A stretch of DNA of 42,652 nt from Synechococcus sp. AG-679-C18 (GCA_003210755.1 QCUL01000024.1:1-42652), one strand, 5' to 3'; shown: positions 1 to 7,983, numbered from the stretch's first letter. The notes: generated by a model not told the origin, from the sequence alone. Numbers and translations: made by a program.

Positions 1-353
1 AGGCAGTACAATAAAAAGGCCTAGAAGCAAGTTAGAGGTTCTGGGAGAGGGGTCTATTGGACAGGTGGATGCGCGATTGTTGAAGCCCCACCTAAACGAA
101 TGTTTTGAAGGCAATATTTCTTGCTTCAACGGAAGTTGAAGAAGATGACGAAATGGTGGAGATGCTGAGAATGCTAGGTATTTTAAGATTTTAAGAAACC
201 TGGCCCTGCACAAACCACAAGTAACATTAAGGTGTGGCCTGAGATAATTTCTTGCCTACTCATCATTCTCTCAGTTTCAAAATCACATTCCCTAAACCAC
301 TGATTCATTTAGGTGCGCTTAAGTATCAAATACTTCAGGGTTGACGTTCGGCA
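1..353. other. Leading non-coding stretch
   Basis: I see no supportable gene here. The bases are AT-rich in places, with many stops in all frames and only very short ATG-initiated frames. It may hold the 3' end of a gene lying left of the window and the promoter of the small gene that starts at 354, but I cannot point to a convincing -35/-10 pair or a T-tailed hairpin. Confidence 0.4.
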
Positions 354-581
354 ATGGATGGTTGGCTTCAGGATCCTCAGCAGCTCTGGTCTGTCAGGTT
401 CCATCGTGATCCGGAGAGATGTGTTGATGATGTTCGGATTCTTGTTGATCACGGACGAGAGATGCCTGATGGACGGCCAGCACTGCTTAAGTCGCGAAGA
501 AACATGAGGTATGAAGACGCTGTGAGTCTTTGGAAAGAACTTCTTCGTGGTGGCTGGAAAGAAACAAAAGCGGTTTGGTGA
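354..581 (+). CDS. DUF1651-like small protein
   Basis: A 75-residue protein. Its C-terminal half reads as a Leu-Leu-Lys-Ser-Arg-Arg element (about residues 44-49), then an acidic Glu-Asp-Ala-x-x-Leu-Trp stretch and a closing Gly-Gly-Trp...Trp. This is the layout I associate with DUF1651, a short family found almost only in marine Synechococcus and Prochlorococcus, where several diverged copies per genome are usual. No catalytic motif, signal peptide or membrane segment is visible, and the function is unknown. The ATG at 354 is chosen because it gives the family-like length. A longer overlapping frame at 313 in another phase has no such pattern. It appears to be a single-gene unit. The family call is from memory of the motif, not a search. 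Confidence 0.65.
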   Translation: MDGWLQDPQQLWSVRFHRDPERCVDDVRILVDHGREMPDGRPALLKSRRNMRYEDAVSLWKELLRGGWKETKAVW

Positions 582-763
582 GGGAATAGTCCACCTCATT
601 CCTGGACTAAATTCGACCTGATTCACTGCACTACAAACTGCTGAAAATCCTTGCTAACACTCAATAAGTAAGAGGGTCGTTGATCAGTTGAGACTGGTTG
701 AGCGATCGATCCCGTTTGGTCTGGCTGCAAAGCTGACCACTGGATTGTGTGATTCAGCCAGTG

Positions 764-1441
764 ATGACAACAGCTCCCCGGCAGCTTGTCGTGATCGGTG
801 ATAGCAGCGTGTATGGATGGGGTGATCAGGAGGGAGGTGGATGGTGTGAACGATTGAGACGTCAATGGATGACAATCCCTTCTGCTCCGGTGGTTTACGG
901 ACTTGGCGTTCGCGGTGATGGATTGGAGCGGATTGCTCAGCGTTGGCAGCAGGAATGGGGTTGCCGTGGTGAACTTCGTCGTCAGCAACCAGATGGCCTT
1001 TTGCTTTCGGTTGGACTGAACGACAGTGCTCGTGTTGGACGGCCCGATGGACGGCAGCAATTGAGTGCTGATGCCTTTCGCTTCGGTCTTGAACAATTGC
1101 TTACGAGCATGACGCCAGTGACCCAAGTCATGGTGATGGGACTGGGGGTTGTCGATGAAGCGGTGATGCCCTTCGCGGACTGCCTTTGGTACAGCAACCA
1201 AGAGGTGGCAGTTCATGAGGCTCAGTTGGAGGAAGCCTGTTTAGAAGTTGATGTCCCTTTCTTAAGCCTGCACAGAGCGATGGGAATGGAACCTGATTGG
1301 CTGACTTGGTTGGAGCCAGATGGAATTCATCTCAACAGCAGAGGCCATCAGTGGATACATCAACGTCTTCAAGATTGGAAGCCAATCTTGAATTGGGCTG
1401 GATTCGAGCAATATCATCAGCTAACGCCAATGATGTCATGA
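764..1441 (+). CDS. SGNH/GDSL-family hydrolase
   Basis: A 225-residue putative esterase or lipase of the SGNH fold. Block I is Gly-Asp-Ser at residues 12-14 (Ser14 the likely nucleophile), a Gly-Leu-Asn-Asp block III lies near residue 84, and block V is Asp-Gly-Ile-His at 186-189, giving the Asp/His of the triad. There is no signal peptide, so it is probably cytoplasmic; the substrate cannot be told from sequence. The family usually runs 180-250 residues, so the protein looks complete. I use the ATG at 764; in-frame GTG codons at 749 and 761 would add only a few residues. It ends in an AT-rich palindrome shared with the convergent gene downstream. Confidence 0.8.
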   Translation: MTTAPRQLVVIGDSSVYGWGDQEGGGWCERLRRQWMTIPSAPVVYGLGVRGDGLERIAQRWQQEWGCRGELRRQQPDGLLLSVGLNDSARVGRPDGRQQLSADAFRFGLEQLLTSMTPVTQVMVMGLGVVDEAVMPFADCLWYSNQEVAVHEAQLEEACLEVDVPFLSLHRAMGMEPDWLTWLEPDGIHLNSRGHQWIHQRLQDWKPILNWAGFEQYHQLTPMMS

Positions 1442-1471
1442 GGTTTAATGATGATAAATAGTGTGCAAAAG

Positions 1472-1488
1472 TAATCTTTTAAAGATTA
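1472..1488. terminator. AT-only palindrome between convergent genes
   Basis: TAATCTTTTAAAGATTA is a 17-base perfect palindrome around a central T, followed on the plus strand by TTTGGG. It lies 30 bases after the SGNH hydrolase stop and covers the stop codon of the convergent minus-strand gene. An all-A/T stem is weak, so a terminator role is only a suggestion. Confidence 0.25.
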
Positions 1489-1713
1489 TTTGGGATCTGG
1501 AAAATTAGCGCATGGGTTTGAGCTTCTTCCTCCTGGTAACTGATCTGGTTGGATCGCTCCAGAGCGATAAAGCTCACAAAGTTGTGATGGAGGACGGCTT
1601 TCGTACCATTCGTCGATGGAATCCTGTGCCTGCACAGAACTGCCCTGAGTGATCGCCAGACCACTTAAAATAAATGTGTAAAAAATGGAAATTAAGGCGT
1701 TATCGTGAGACAT
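1486..1713 (-). CDS. Short secreted protein of unknown function
   Basis: A 75-residue protein that I do not recognise. From the ATG at 1713 it begins with a short polar stretch, a hydrophobic core (about residues 7-20) and a Val-Gln-Ala/Gln-Asp junction at about residues 27-30, a good signal peptidase I site. The mature part of about 46 residues contains a Leu-Cys-Glu-Leu-Tyr-Arg-Ser-Gly motif and a second Cys near the C-terminus, so one periplasmic disulfide is possible. A longer frame reaches back to 1812, but that extension would bury the signal peptide, so the internal ATG is preferred. It stands alone between divergent and convergent neighbours. Function unknown. Confidence 0.55.
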   Translation of the reverse strand: MSHDNALISIFYTFILSGLAITQGSSVQAQDSIDEWYESRPPSQLCELYRSGAIQPDQLPGGRSSNPCANFPDPK

Positions 1714-1934
1714 TTTCAAACAGATACTTTTACAACTATAGGTAAAGTCTTGTCCTGTGTGGCGGCTTGATACTAAAAAGATACTTTGAATTGAATTTTT
1801 ATTGCCAAGCATTCTTTGTAATCAGTTGATCCCGTGCTGTAACGCTTTAAAGATGCGATTCAGGTTGCAACCCCAATCAGTGGCCAGCTGACCTGTTCAG
1901 TCGAAGCATGAGCTCACTCTTTTGATGTCTGAGT

Positions 1935-1952
1935 TTCACCCTTTTGGGTGAA
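1935..1952. promoter_or_regulatory. Perfect hairpin upstream of sigma factor gene
   Basis: TTCACCC-TTTT-GGGTGAA is a 7-bp perfect stem with a tetraloop, 75 bases before the sigma factor start. No T-run follows on the plus strand, so it is not an ordinary terminator. It could be an operator or part of the 5' leader. Confidence 0.35.
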
Positions 1953-2027
1953 CGACTTCATTGGAAAGAAGGAGGGGAACAGAAGCGATTCAAGCGACGT
2001 TGAAGCAGTCGCAGAGAATCACACTTC

Positions 2028-2861
2028 ATGCCCTCCATTCAGAGCATCCAACGGCGCGAGCAGCGCAGAAAACTTCCCAAGGCAATTCTTGACCGTAACC
2101 ATCTTGTGATTAAACATCTCGGATTGGCTCATCATGCCGCTATCCATCAGGCAGCCCGATATCCAGGAGAGCAACACGATTTGGTTCAAGAAGGTTGTTT
2201 GGGCTTGATCAATGGGATGGCTAATTTCGACCCAAATCGTGGATTTCGCATCAGTACCTATGCCTTGGCCAGGGTGAATGGACAGATCCTGCATTTCCGT
2301 CGCGATCGCCAACATTCGATTCGGCTTCCTTGGCGTTTGAAAGATTTGTACAGCCGCGGCATGCGTCTTCAAGCTCAACGTCTGCAAGAGAGGCTTGAAC
2401 CACTTGATGAGCGGGACTTGGCCCAAGCACTCAAGGTCAGCCATCAGCGCTGGAAGGATGCACTTGTCGCGCATGCCATTGGCAAGGTGGGTTCGCTCGA
2501 CGTTGCACCTGGTTTCGATTCAACGAAAGGAGAACCTAGAAGCACTCTGATCAATCAGATCGAAGATCCATCAACTGTGCAGGAGCTTCTCGATGATCAG
2601 CCCCTTGAGTGGTTGCAAGGCGCACTTTCGAGTCTTGCGCCGAAACAGAGTGACTGGTTACGGGCTCGCTACATCGATCATCTCTCGATCAACGATCTTG
2701 CTTTGAGAGAAAATGTTGACCCTCGGCTTCTACGTCAATCAATCCGAGATTCGTTGAGTCAATTGAGAAAAGCTGCTCATGATCAATTCACCCAGCCAGC
2801 CCGAGAGGTGCAGCGATCAACATTGCCAAAACAGCCGCCCAGGCGGTCTGCAGGCCGTTGA
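2028..2861 (+). CDS. RNA polymerase sigma factor, sigma-70 family (group 3-like)
   Basis: A 277-residue sigma factor. Region 2 is clear: Asp-Leu-Val-Gln-Glu-Gly-x-x-Gly-Leu at residues 51-60, then Phe-Asp-Pro-Asn-Arg-Gly-Phe-x-Ile-Ser-Thr-Tyr-Ala at 67-79, the core-binding and -10-recognition helices. Arg-Leu-Pro at 99-101 opens region 3. A helix-turn-helix-like stretch near residues 220-250 (Leu-Ser-Ile-Asn-Asp-Leu-Ala) serves as region 4. Region 1.1 is missing and the region 2.4 aromatic cluster is weak, so this is not a primary sigma; it resembles the alternative sigma factors of marine cyanobacteria. The last 74 bases overlap the convergent DUF92 gene, so the basic C-terminal tail may not be conserved. 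A perfect hairpin lies 75 bases upstream. Confidence 0.85.
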   Translation: MPSIQSIQRREQRRKLPKAILDRNHLVIKHLGLAHHAAIHQAARYPGEQHDLVQEGCLGLINGMANFDPNRGFRISTYALARVNGQILHFRRDRQHSIRLPWRLKDLYSRGMRLQAQRLQERLEPLDERDLAQALKVSHQRWKDALVAHAIGKVGSLDVAPGFDSTKGEPRSTLINQIEDPSTVQELLDDQPLEWLQGALSSLAPKQSDWLRARYIDHLSINDLALRENVDPRLLRQSIRDSLSQLRKAAHDQFTQPAREVQRSTLPKQPPRRSAGR

Positions 2862-3567
2862 CGATTTCATTCGATAACCAATTGACTTTGTCCTGAGCGA
2901 GTGCTCCCAGCAGGCTTTCCAAGAGTGTTGCGATCAGCCCCACACCTGCTACCAAGATCATGGCTGTGGGGGAAGTCAACACTGATAGAGCCGCCATTAC
3001 CAGGGTCATGAGCAGGCTGCCAGCGGCGCTTGCCACGGTGCCTTCCAAACTCACAGCACCTTCTGTTCCCGCTGGCACTCTGCGCAGACTGGTAATTAAA
3101 ACGGTGGTTTTCCCCCATCGTTTGCCGATTTCACTGCCAAAGGTGTCTGCAAGTTTGGCCGCGAAGCTGGCTGCAAATCCGATCAGCAGCAGCATCGAGG
3201 AGCCGACTCCAGCTCCAATCAAGAGGGCGATCACCGTGCCAGTTAAGGCTGATCCCCAAACGTTTGCGGGTCCACGCCGTCCTCCTCGTGCTTCCGCAAG
3301 CCCCTGCTTTTGTTTTTGAGCAAAGCCCAAACGCGTGACTAATGATCCCAGCACCAGATAGATCACAACAGCGAGCCAACCTCTCCAGCCAACGCATCCC
3401 CAGAGGATTGTTCCAAGAATGCCTGCGTGTACCCAGCCCCTTCGTGTCAGCAGGGGAAGACGCTGTGCGATGGCAATCAGCACGCTATTCAGAAGCAGGG
3501 CAGCCCCCCAAACAGGGATGTTCTGATCGGGCAAAATCATCGAGCTGTGTTGCACTGCCCTAAGCAT
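2788..3567 (-). CDS. DUF92 / TIGR00297 membrane protein (VTE6-like phytyl-phosphate kinase candidate)
   Basis: A 259-residue, very hydrophobic protein with about six membrane segments. It has the DUF92 hallmarks: a Gly-Arg-Arg-Gly-x-x-x-Val-Trp-Gly-Ser-Ala block near residue 96 and Ala-Asp-Thr-x-Gly-Ser-Glu-Ile-Gly near residue 140, followed by Arg-Arg-Val-Pro-x-Gly-Thr-Glu-Gly-Ala-Val-Ser. Plant VTE6 belongs to this family and phosphorylates phytyl phosphate from chlorophyll breakdown for tocopherol and phylloquinone synthesis. A similar salvage role is an inference here. It overlaps the sigma factor gene tail to tail by 74 bases. A second in-frame ATG at 3540 is an alternative start. Confidence 0.75.
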   Translation of the reverse strand: MLRAVQHSSMILPDQNIPVWGAALLLNSVLIAIAQRLPLLTRRGWVHAGILGTILWGCVGWRGWLAVVIYLVLGSLVTRLGFAQKQKQGLAEARGGRRGPANVWGSALTGTVIALLIGAGVGSSMLLLIGFAASFAAKLADTFGSEIGKRWGKTTVLITSLRRVPAGTEGAVSLEGTVASAAGSLLMTLVMAALSVLTSPTAMILVAGVGLIATLLESLLGALAQDKVNWLSNEIVNGLQTAWAAVLAMLIAAPLGLAG

Positions 3568-3626
3568 CAGCCCATCGGGACTCTTTGGGTTGGATAATCA
3601 GCCCACGTTGTCCACCGGAACCAGGC

Positions 3627-4118
3627 ATGGTGCTGAAGCGCAAAGGCTTTTTTCTCAACCTCGAGGAAAGCACTTCGACCGAACAGGCGATCGTGATGGC
3701 GCCTGTTCGAGATCTCCCTGACGAAGACAGCCAAGAGGAAGCCGCTCAGCCGGTTCCGGCCATTTCGAAAACAGCCGAAGTCTCAGGACCAGGTGAGAAG
3801 GCCCTTCCCCGGCAAGCCATGCTTTCGGCACCAGTAGGTACTAAATCAGAGACAGAGCTACGAACACCTGTGACGTCTGCGACTCAGGCAGAACCTCAGG
3901 TGGAGAAACCACCAGAAGCTTCTGCTGCCTCCGCTACGACTGCTGAGGCAATTGCCGCTGAACTGGCTGAGGCTGAAGCCTCTCGTCCTGTCGTGATGTT
4001 GAGCACGTTTGCTCCAGACATGCTTAGGCCAGGCCGTGAGTTAAGGCCCGAGCGCCGTCGTCCCGGCAGGAATTTGAAGGAGTTCCGCGACATGACGTCA
4101 GAGCTGTTCAGCAGCTGA
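3627..4118 (+). CDS. Conserved-looking unknown protein, Ala/Glu/Pro-rich
   Basis: A 163-residue protein I do not recognise. It has a short ordered-looking N-terminus (Val-Leu-Lys-Arg-Lys-Gly-Phe-Phe-Leu), a long low-complexity middle rich in Ala, Glu, Pro and Thr (about residues 25-115), and a basic C-terminal end with Arg-Pro-Glu-Arg-Arg-Arg-Pro-Gly-Arg-Asn-Leu-Lys-Glu-Phe followed by Met-Thr-Ser-Glu-Leu-Phe. Conserved tips joined by a disordered linker suggest a scaffold or adaptor, which is inference only. An upstream in-frame start at 3585 would add 14 residues; the ATG at 3627 is preferred because it opens directly on the hydrophobic-basic motif. No membrane segment. Confidence 0.55.
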   Translation: MVLKRKGFFLNLEESTSTEQAIVMAPVRDLPDEDSQEEAAQPVPAISKTAEVSGPGEKALPRQAMLSAPVGTKSETELRTPVTSATQAEPQVEKPPEASAASATTAEAIAAELAEAEASRPVVMLSTFAPDMLRPGRELRPERRRPGRNLKEFRDMTSELFSS

Positions 4119-4136
4119 TTCATTCGCTACCAGCCA

Positions 4137-4874
4137 TTAACTTGTGCGCCGCCAACTGCTGAGGGTCGCTACTCCTGCAACAGCCGCTGTCGATGATCGC
4201 AAAATGTCGTCACTGAGACTGATTGGCGACCATCGTTTTTCTAAGGCTTGCCTTTGTTCTTGGGGGTCCCATCCTCCTTCCGGACCAATCGCAAGCCAGA
4301 CGCAATTGTTTCCTGGCTTCTGTCGCCGCAGCCAAGGGTCCAATGCGGCCAACCCCTGTTCGCGTGTCGTGGCAATCGCCAAGATATCGCTGGTTGCTGG
4401 CACGCTCCACCACTGACTAGGGGTGATCAAAGGTAAAAGCTGTGGCATCCAGAGCCTCTCGCACTGCTCCACCGCTTCTCGGAGGATCACCTGCCAGCGC
4501 TCAGGCCTGTAATCCGCTTGTGGTGTACAGCGTGAGGCTTGAAGGGGCTGGATGCAGTCCACGCCTAACTCACAAGTCATCCGGATGACATCATCCATCC
4601 CGTGACGAACCAGGGCAATCGCTAACCCAAGCTGAGGTGAGATGGCTGGCGATGCAATTTCATCAGAAATAATTCGAAGAAGGGTCCCTTCCTCTTGAAG
4701 CTGTCCTTTTAAGAGTCGGCCGCGGCCATCAATCACCGCCACAGTGGCTCCAGGACGAAGCCTCAGAACGCGACGAAGATAATGACGTTCGTCCTTACGA
4801 AGAACAAGAATTCCATTGATATCGCGATTGGCCAACCTATTGGGCTCGATCAGTAATCGACGTAGTTCCGCCAC
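4137..4874 (-). CDS. rsmE: 16S rRNA (uracil-1498-N3)-methyltransferase RsmE
   Basis: A 245-residue SPOUT-class methyltransferase that would methylate N3 of U1498 in 16S rRNA using S-adenosylmethionine. The N-terminal PUA-like part has the Lys-Asp-Glu-Arg-His-Tyr-Leu-x-x-Val-Leu-Arg block near residues 27-38. The C-terminal knot carries Ile-Gly-Pro-Glu-Gly-Gly-Trp near residue 195 and Asp-Ile-Leu-Arg-Ser-Ser-Thr-Ala-Ala near residue 225, the family's cofactor-binding loop. The start is a GTG at 4874 just behind an AAAGAGG stretch, 8 bases after the stop of the glycosyltransferase gene, so the two are probably cotranscribed. Length is normal for the family. Confidence 0.92.
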   Translation of the reverse strand: MAELRRLLIEPNRLANRDINGILVLRKDERHYLRRVLRLRPGATVAVIDGRGRLLKGQLQEEGTLLRIISDEIASPAISPQLGLAIALVRHGMDDVIRMTCELGVDCIQPLQASRCTPQADYRPERWQVILREAVEQCERLWMPQLLPLITPSQWWSVPATSDILAIATTREQGLAALDPWLRRQKPGNNCVWLAIGPEGGWDPQEQRQALEKRWSPISLSDDILRSSTAAVAGVATLSSWRRTS

Positions 4875-4882
4875 CTCTTTCT

Positions 4883-5815
4883 TTAGCTCAAACCAGCTTG
4901 ACGGGCTTCGCTGTAAAGCGTCTCTACGCCAATTCTGTTCAGGGGCAGACGCAGCAACTCAAGAGCCAGTGATGGTTGGCCTCTTTGAATCAGCCAGGCC
5001 ATCACCGGCCGCAGACTGTGTTCGTTCAGTAGTCCTCCAAGAGTAAGCAAGGCCCAAAGCAGACGATGCAACCAGGTGAATTGAATAATGAAGCGAACCC
5101 TTCGACTTGGGTGTTTGCGATAAAAAACTAACCCCATCCGTGCGCGTTCCCGCTCAACACGAATTAAGTCTGGTATTTGATCAAGTCGAAATGCTGGATG
5201 CCAGTGATAGCCGACAGCTTCAGGACACTTGACAAGCTCAACGTCCATCTGACGCAGTCGCTCTCCGAGTTCTAGATCTTCCCATCCATAGAGACGAAAA
5301 CCAACATCAAACAGTCCGGAACGCTCCAAAACCTCACGATCAATCGCCACATTTCCAGTTGCGAAGTATGCCCAAGACAGATCCCGCAGCTTGTGCCGTT
5401 CTTCGGTTGGGTTCTCAAAATTTGCCGTGTTGATCACGGCTCCGTAGGTGAAACAAAGATGATTCCCATTTCGATTCCAATGGCGGCTCAAGGCACGGGC
5501 ATGGCAGGCAAGGAAGCTTGCAGTGACTACTAGATCGCTGTCGATGAAGACAATGACGTCTCCTTGAGCATGATCCACGCCCCGATTACGACCTTCTGCA
5601 GGACCTCCATGCTGTTGCTCAACAACACAGACATGGGGGAAGCGACTTGCGTTCTGCCTCAACCAGTCTGGAGTGCCGTCAGTGGAACCATCATCGATAA
5701 CCACCACTTCGTAGTTCTCGATCTCTCCGCTTGGATCTTGCTTCTCAAGTGCCTCTAGACACTTTTCAAGTATCTGTCGCCTGTTGTAAGTGGGGATGAC
5801 GACGCTGATAAACAT
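4883..5815 (-). CDS. Family 2 glycosyltransferase
   Basis: A 310-residue GT-A fold glycosyltransferase. It begins with the typical Ser-Val-Val-Ile-Pro-Thr-Tyr-Asn-Arg, has Val-Ile-Asp-Asp-Gly-Ser-Thr-Asp-Gly-Thr at residues 39-48 and the metal-binding Asp-Ser-Asp at 92-94. The acceptor-side Gly-Trp-Glu-Asp-Leu-Glu-Leu-Gly-Glu-Arg-Leu lies near residue 178. There is no clear membrane anchor, though a hydrophobic stretch near residues 250-265 could touch the membrane. Donor and acceptor cannot be predicted; cell-surface glycan assembly is the usual role. It is followed by rsmE at 8 bases and preceded by a terminator, so the pair forms its own unit, separate from the upstream pcyA-dev operon. 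Confidence 0.88.
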   Translation of the reverse strand: MFISVVIPTYNRRQILEKCLEALEKQDPSGEIENYEVVVIDDGSTDGTPDWLRQNASRFPHVCVVEQQHGGPAEGRNRGVDHAQGDVIVFIDSDLVVTASFLACHARALSRHWNRNGNHLCFTYGAVINTANFENPTEERHKLRDLSWAYFATGNVAIDREVLERSGLFDVGFRLYGWEDLELGERLRQMDVELVKCPEAVGYHWHPAFRLDQIPDLIRVERERARMGLVFYRKHPSRRVRFIIQFTWLHRLLWALLTLGGLLNEHSLRPVMAWLIQRGQPSLALELLRLPLNRIGVETLYSEARQAGLS

Positions 5816-5852
5816 CCGCGCGAAAAAGAGGCAACTGAAATTCAGCCTAAAG

Positions 5853-5892
5853 CCAATAAAAAATGAGGGTTCTGGCCCTCATTCTTTATTGG
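5853..5892 (-). terminator. Hairpin terminator of the pcyA-devBCA-small protein operon
   Basis: Read on the minus strand, a 17-bp stem with one G-T wobble (arms beginning CCAATAAA and ending TTTATTGG) closes on a CCAGAA loop, and the 3' arm includes TTTTTT. It sits 27 bases after the stop of the 51-residue gene. Being nearly symmetrical, it could act in both directions, but no plus-strand gene reaches it. Confidence 0.8.
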
Positions 5893-5919
5893 CAAAGATG
5901 CAGCCTCAAACTGATGCGA

Positions 5920-6075
5920 TCAATCAGCGGCACCGCCGTTGTTGGCTGTGCCTGTCACTCCGTTACCAGCACCTTCGCCACGGCCGTCGTTGCGGAGTTT
6001 GCGCTTTTTAAATTTGCGGGCGTAAGCGCGATTGCGCTCTTGCTTTTCCTTCTTGAGGTTTCTGCGCTTGGACAT
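5920..6075 (-). CDS. 51-residue strongly basic protein
   Basis: A small gene easily missed by length cut-offs. It starts at the ATG at 6075 (Met-Ser-Lys-Arg-Arg-Asn-Leu-Lys-Lys-Glu-Lys) and runs to a TGA at 5920. The first 32 residues are dominated by Lys and Arg with an Arg-Ala-Tyr-Ala-Arg-Lys-Phe-Lys-Lys-Arg-Lys centre; the tail is Gly/Asn/Thr/Ala-rich and uncharged until the final Asp. Such composition suggests RNA or ribosome binding, but I cannot name a family. It follows devA by 38 bases and is followed directly by a strong terminator, so it is probably the last gene of the pcyA-dev operon. No strong ribosome-binding site is visible, which keeps confidence moderate. Confidence 0.65.
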   Translation of the reverse strand: MSKRRNLKKEKQERNRAYARKFKKRKLRNDGRGEGAGNGVTGTANNGGAAD

Positions 6076-6113
6076 GCGTTTAGGAAGATTCCAATTCTTG
6101 AATCCTGACCAAC

Positions 6114-6806
6114 TTAACGAACCGTCTGGTGGAGCCGTCCATCCTCCATCCGAACAAGACGATCTGCCACATCAAGAATGCGCGGATCATGGGTCACCAT
6201 CAGCACAGAACAGGACTGTTCTCGCGCTAGACGCTTCAAGAGTTCAACCACTTCACGACCAGTTCCACTGTCGAGAGCTGCAGTGGGTTCATCCGCAAGT
6301 AAGAGTTGAGGTTTCGCCGCAAGCGCTCGAGCAATGGCCACTCGCTGTTTTTGCCCCCCTGAAAGGTCGTGGGGAAGCTTGCTCAACTCATCTTCTAAAC
6401 CAACAGACCGCAACCATTCCCGTGCTTGATCACGACGCGCTCTATATCCAAGATTGGGCAACAGATCTGCGCCCATCTGGACATTCTGCTCAGCGGTAAG
6501 GCAGCGCAAAAGATTGTGGCCTTGAAAAATCATTCCGATGTGACGGCGTAATCGCTGGCGTTGACCCTTCGCAGCACCTTGGAGTTGCTGGCCAAAGACT
6601 TCCACACTGCCTTCCTGAACTTGTCGTAATGCGCCAATCAAGGTGAGCAATGTGGTTTTCCCGCAACCGGATGGACCTGTCAGCAGAACCACTTCACCTG
6701 CGGATATTTGCAGGTCAACTCCCTGCAGGACCTGACGACGCGTTGATCCTTTGCCATACCAATGACTGAGAGAATGAATATCCACTGAAAGGGTGGTGTT
6801 CACCAT
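6114..6806 (-). CDS. devA: DevA-family ABC exporter ATP-binding protein
   Basis: A 230-residue ABC ATPase. Walker A is Gly-Pro-Ser-Gly-Cys-Gly-Lys-Thr-Thr (44-52), the signature Leu-Ser-Gly-Gly-Gln lies at 148-152, and Walker B ends Ala-Asp-Glu-Pro-Thr near residue 171, with the switch His in Val-Thr-His-Asp about 30 residues later. The Gly-Lys-Gly insertion after His-Trp-Tyr near residue 18 is typical of the DevA/MacB-like group. It should drive export together with the permease and adaptor just upstream. devC ends TTTTTTAAGGAG directly before ATGGTG, so the start is either this ATG (6806) or the GTG three bases on. An upstream ATG at 6836 would overlap devC. Confidence 0.88.
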   Translation of the reverse strand: MVNTTLSVDIHSLSHWYGKGSTRRQVLQGVDLQISAGEVVLLTGPSGCGKTTLLTLIGALRQVQEGSVEVFGQQLQGAAKGQRQRLRRHIGMIFQGHNLLRCLTAEQNVQMGADLLPNLGYRARRDQAREWLRSVGLEDELSKLPHDLSGGQKQRVAIARALAAKPQLLLADEPTAALDSGTGREVVELLKRLAREQSCSVLMVTHDPRILDVADRLVRMEDGRLHQTVR

Positions 6807-6810
6807 CTCC

Positions 6811-7983
6811 TTAAAAAATCTCCGCTGGATCGGCATCTGCGAGTCGGCGCATCGCCAACCCAGCGGAAAGCATGCACATAATCAAAATCATGCTGAAGAC
6901 GGTGAGTGAACGATCTGTGTTCATCTCCACGGGCAGCTGAGTGGCATTTCGCACTAAGAGATAAAGGCCTTGTCCAGCGGCATAGGCGGGTAAATAGCCA
7001 AAGACAGCAAGCAACAAACCTTCTCTTACGACAACACCAAGCAAGCTTTTGAGCTTGTAACCCATCGCCATCAGAGTCGCGTACTCGGGTAAATGATCGC
7101 TGACATCTGAATAAAGAACCTGATAAACAATGACGCAGCCCACGACAAACCCCATCGCAGCACCCAGGGTAAAAATGAAGCCAATTGAGGTACTAGTACG
7201 CCAATAATTCTGCTCGAAATCGATGAAGCCCTGTTTTGTGAGCACGGTGACATCGTCGGGCAAACGTGTTTGGAGACGACGGGCAACAAGATCGGGATTA
7301 CTTCCTGGTTTCAGGCGAACCAAACCAACTTCAATACTTCCTGAAGGAATATTCGGAATTAAATCAAGGAAGGTTTCACTGCTGGTGAGCAAGTTTCCAT
7401 CAGCGCCAAAGGACGCACCAAGACCAACAAGACCGACGACGCGAACTCTCTTACCTGCAATCTCACTTTCAACGGTTTTTCCTTCGCGAAACCATCTAGC
7501 GACAGGACCAAACTCCGGCCGTGATTTCTCATCAAATAGGACTCTCCCTTTTTGCGTGAGCAGGTTGGCTTTTGCCGCCAATGACGAATCGGTGAACAAG
7601 GGTTGCCCTGGTTCAAATCCCAACGCAAGGATGGAGCGCGTGCCGAGGGTTTCGGGATTTCTCCAAAGCAGAAGATTCCAGTGAACGGGTGTAATGCCCT
7701 CGACCTCTGGAGTCGCCATGGTTTGGACAAGTCGGCGGCGTGGAAATCCCGCCATGCTTACTGAGCTGGTGGATCGTGGGCTGATCAGCACGATGTCAGC
7801 ATCCAAAAGGCGATGAACCGTGACGCTGGCGTCAAATAAACCGTCGCGGAAACCCAGTTGCATGAACATCAAAATTCCCGCAAAACTGATGCCCGCGAGA
7901 GCGACAATCAGACGAACGGGCTGCCGTATCAACATCAATGACGCCAATGGAATCCTGCGCCGTTGCCAAAAGGCTCGGATCAT
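6811..7983 (-). CDS. devC: DevC-family ABC exporter permease
   Basis: A 390-residue permease of the FtsX/MacB type. It has one membrane segment near residues 20-42, a large extracytoplasmic domain (about 45-260), then three membrane segments near 270-295, 325-345 and 360-380, which is the DevC/TIGR01185 layout. In heterocyst-forming cyanobacteria DevBCA with TolC exports envelope glycolipids; unicellular marine strains do not make heterocysts, so the cargo here is unknown. It starts at the ATG at 7983, overlapping the devB stop as ATGA. Length is normal and no frame break is seen. Confidence 0.88.
   Translation of the reverse strand: MIRAFWQRRRIPLASLMLIRQPVRLIVALAGISFAGILMFMQLGFRDGLFDASVTVHRLLDADIVLISPRSTSSVSMAGFPRRRLVQTMATPEVEGITPVHWNLLLWRNPETLGTRSILALGFEPGQPLFTDSSLAAKANLLTQKGRVLFDEKSRPEFGPVARWFREGKTVESEIAGKRVRVVGLVGLGASFGADGNLLTSSETFLDLIPNIPSGSIEVGLVRLKPGSNPDLVARRLQTRLPDDVTVLTKQGFIDFEQNYWRTSTSIGFIFTLGAAMGFVVGCVIVYQVLYSDVSDHLPEYATLMAMGYKLKSLLGVVVREGLLLAVFGYLPAYAAGQGLYLLVRNATQLPVEMNTDRSLTVFSMILIMCMLSAGLAMRRLADADPAEIF

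Noticed and set aside
313..507. Frame overlapping the DUF1651-like gene in another phase
   Set aside because: The overlapping 75-residue frame has the family-like motif; this one has none.
7608..7622. GGTTCAAATCC resembling a tRNA T-loop
   Set aside because: It lies within devC and has no matching acceptor stem or anticodon arm around it.
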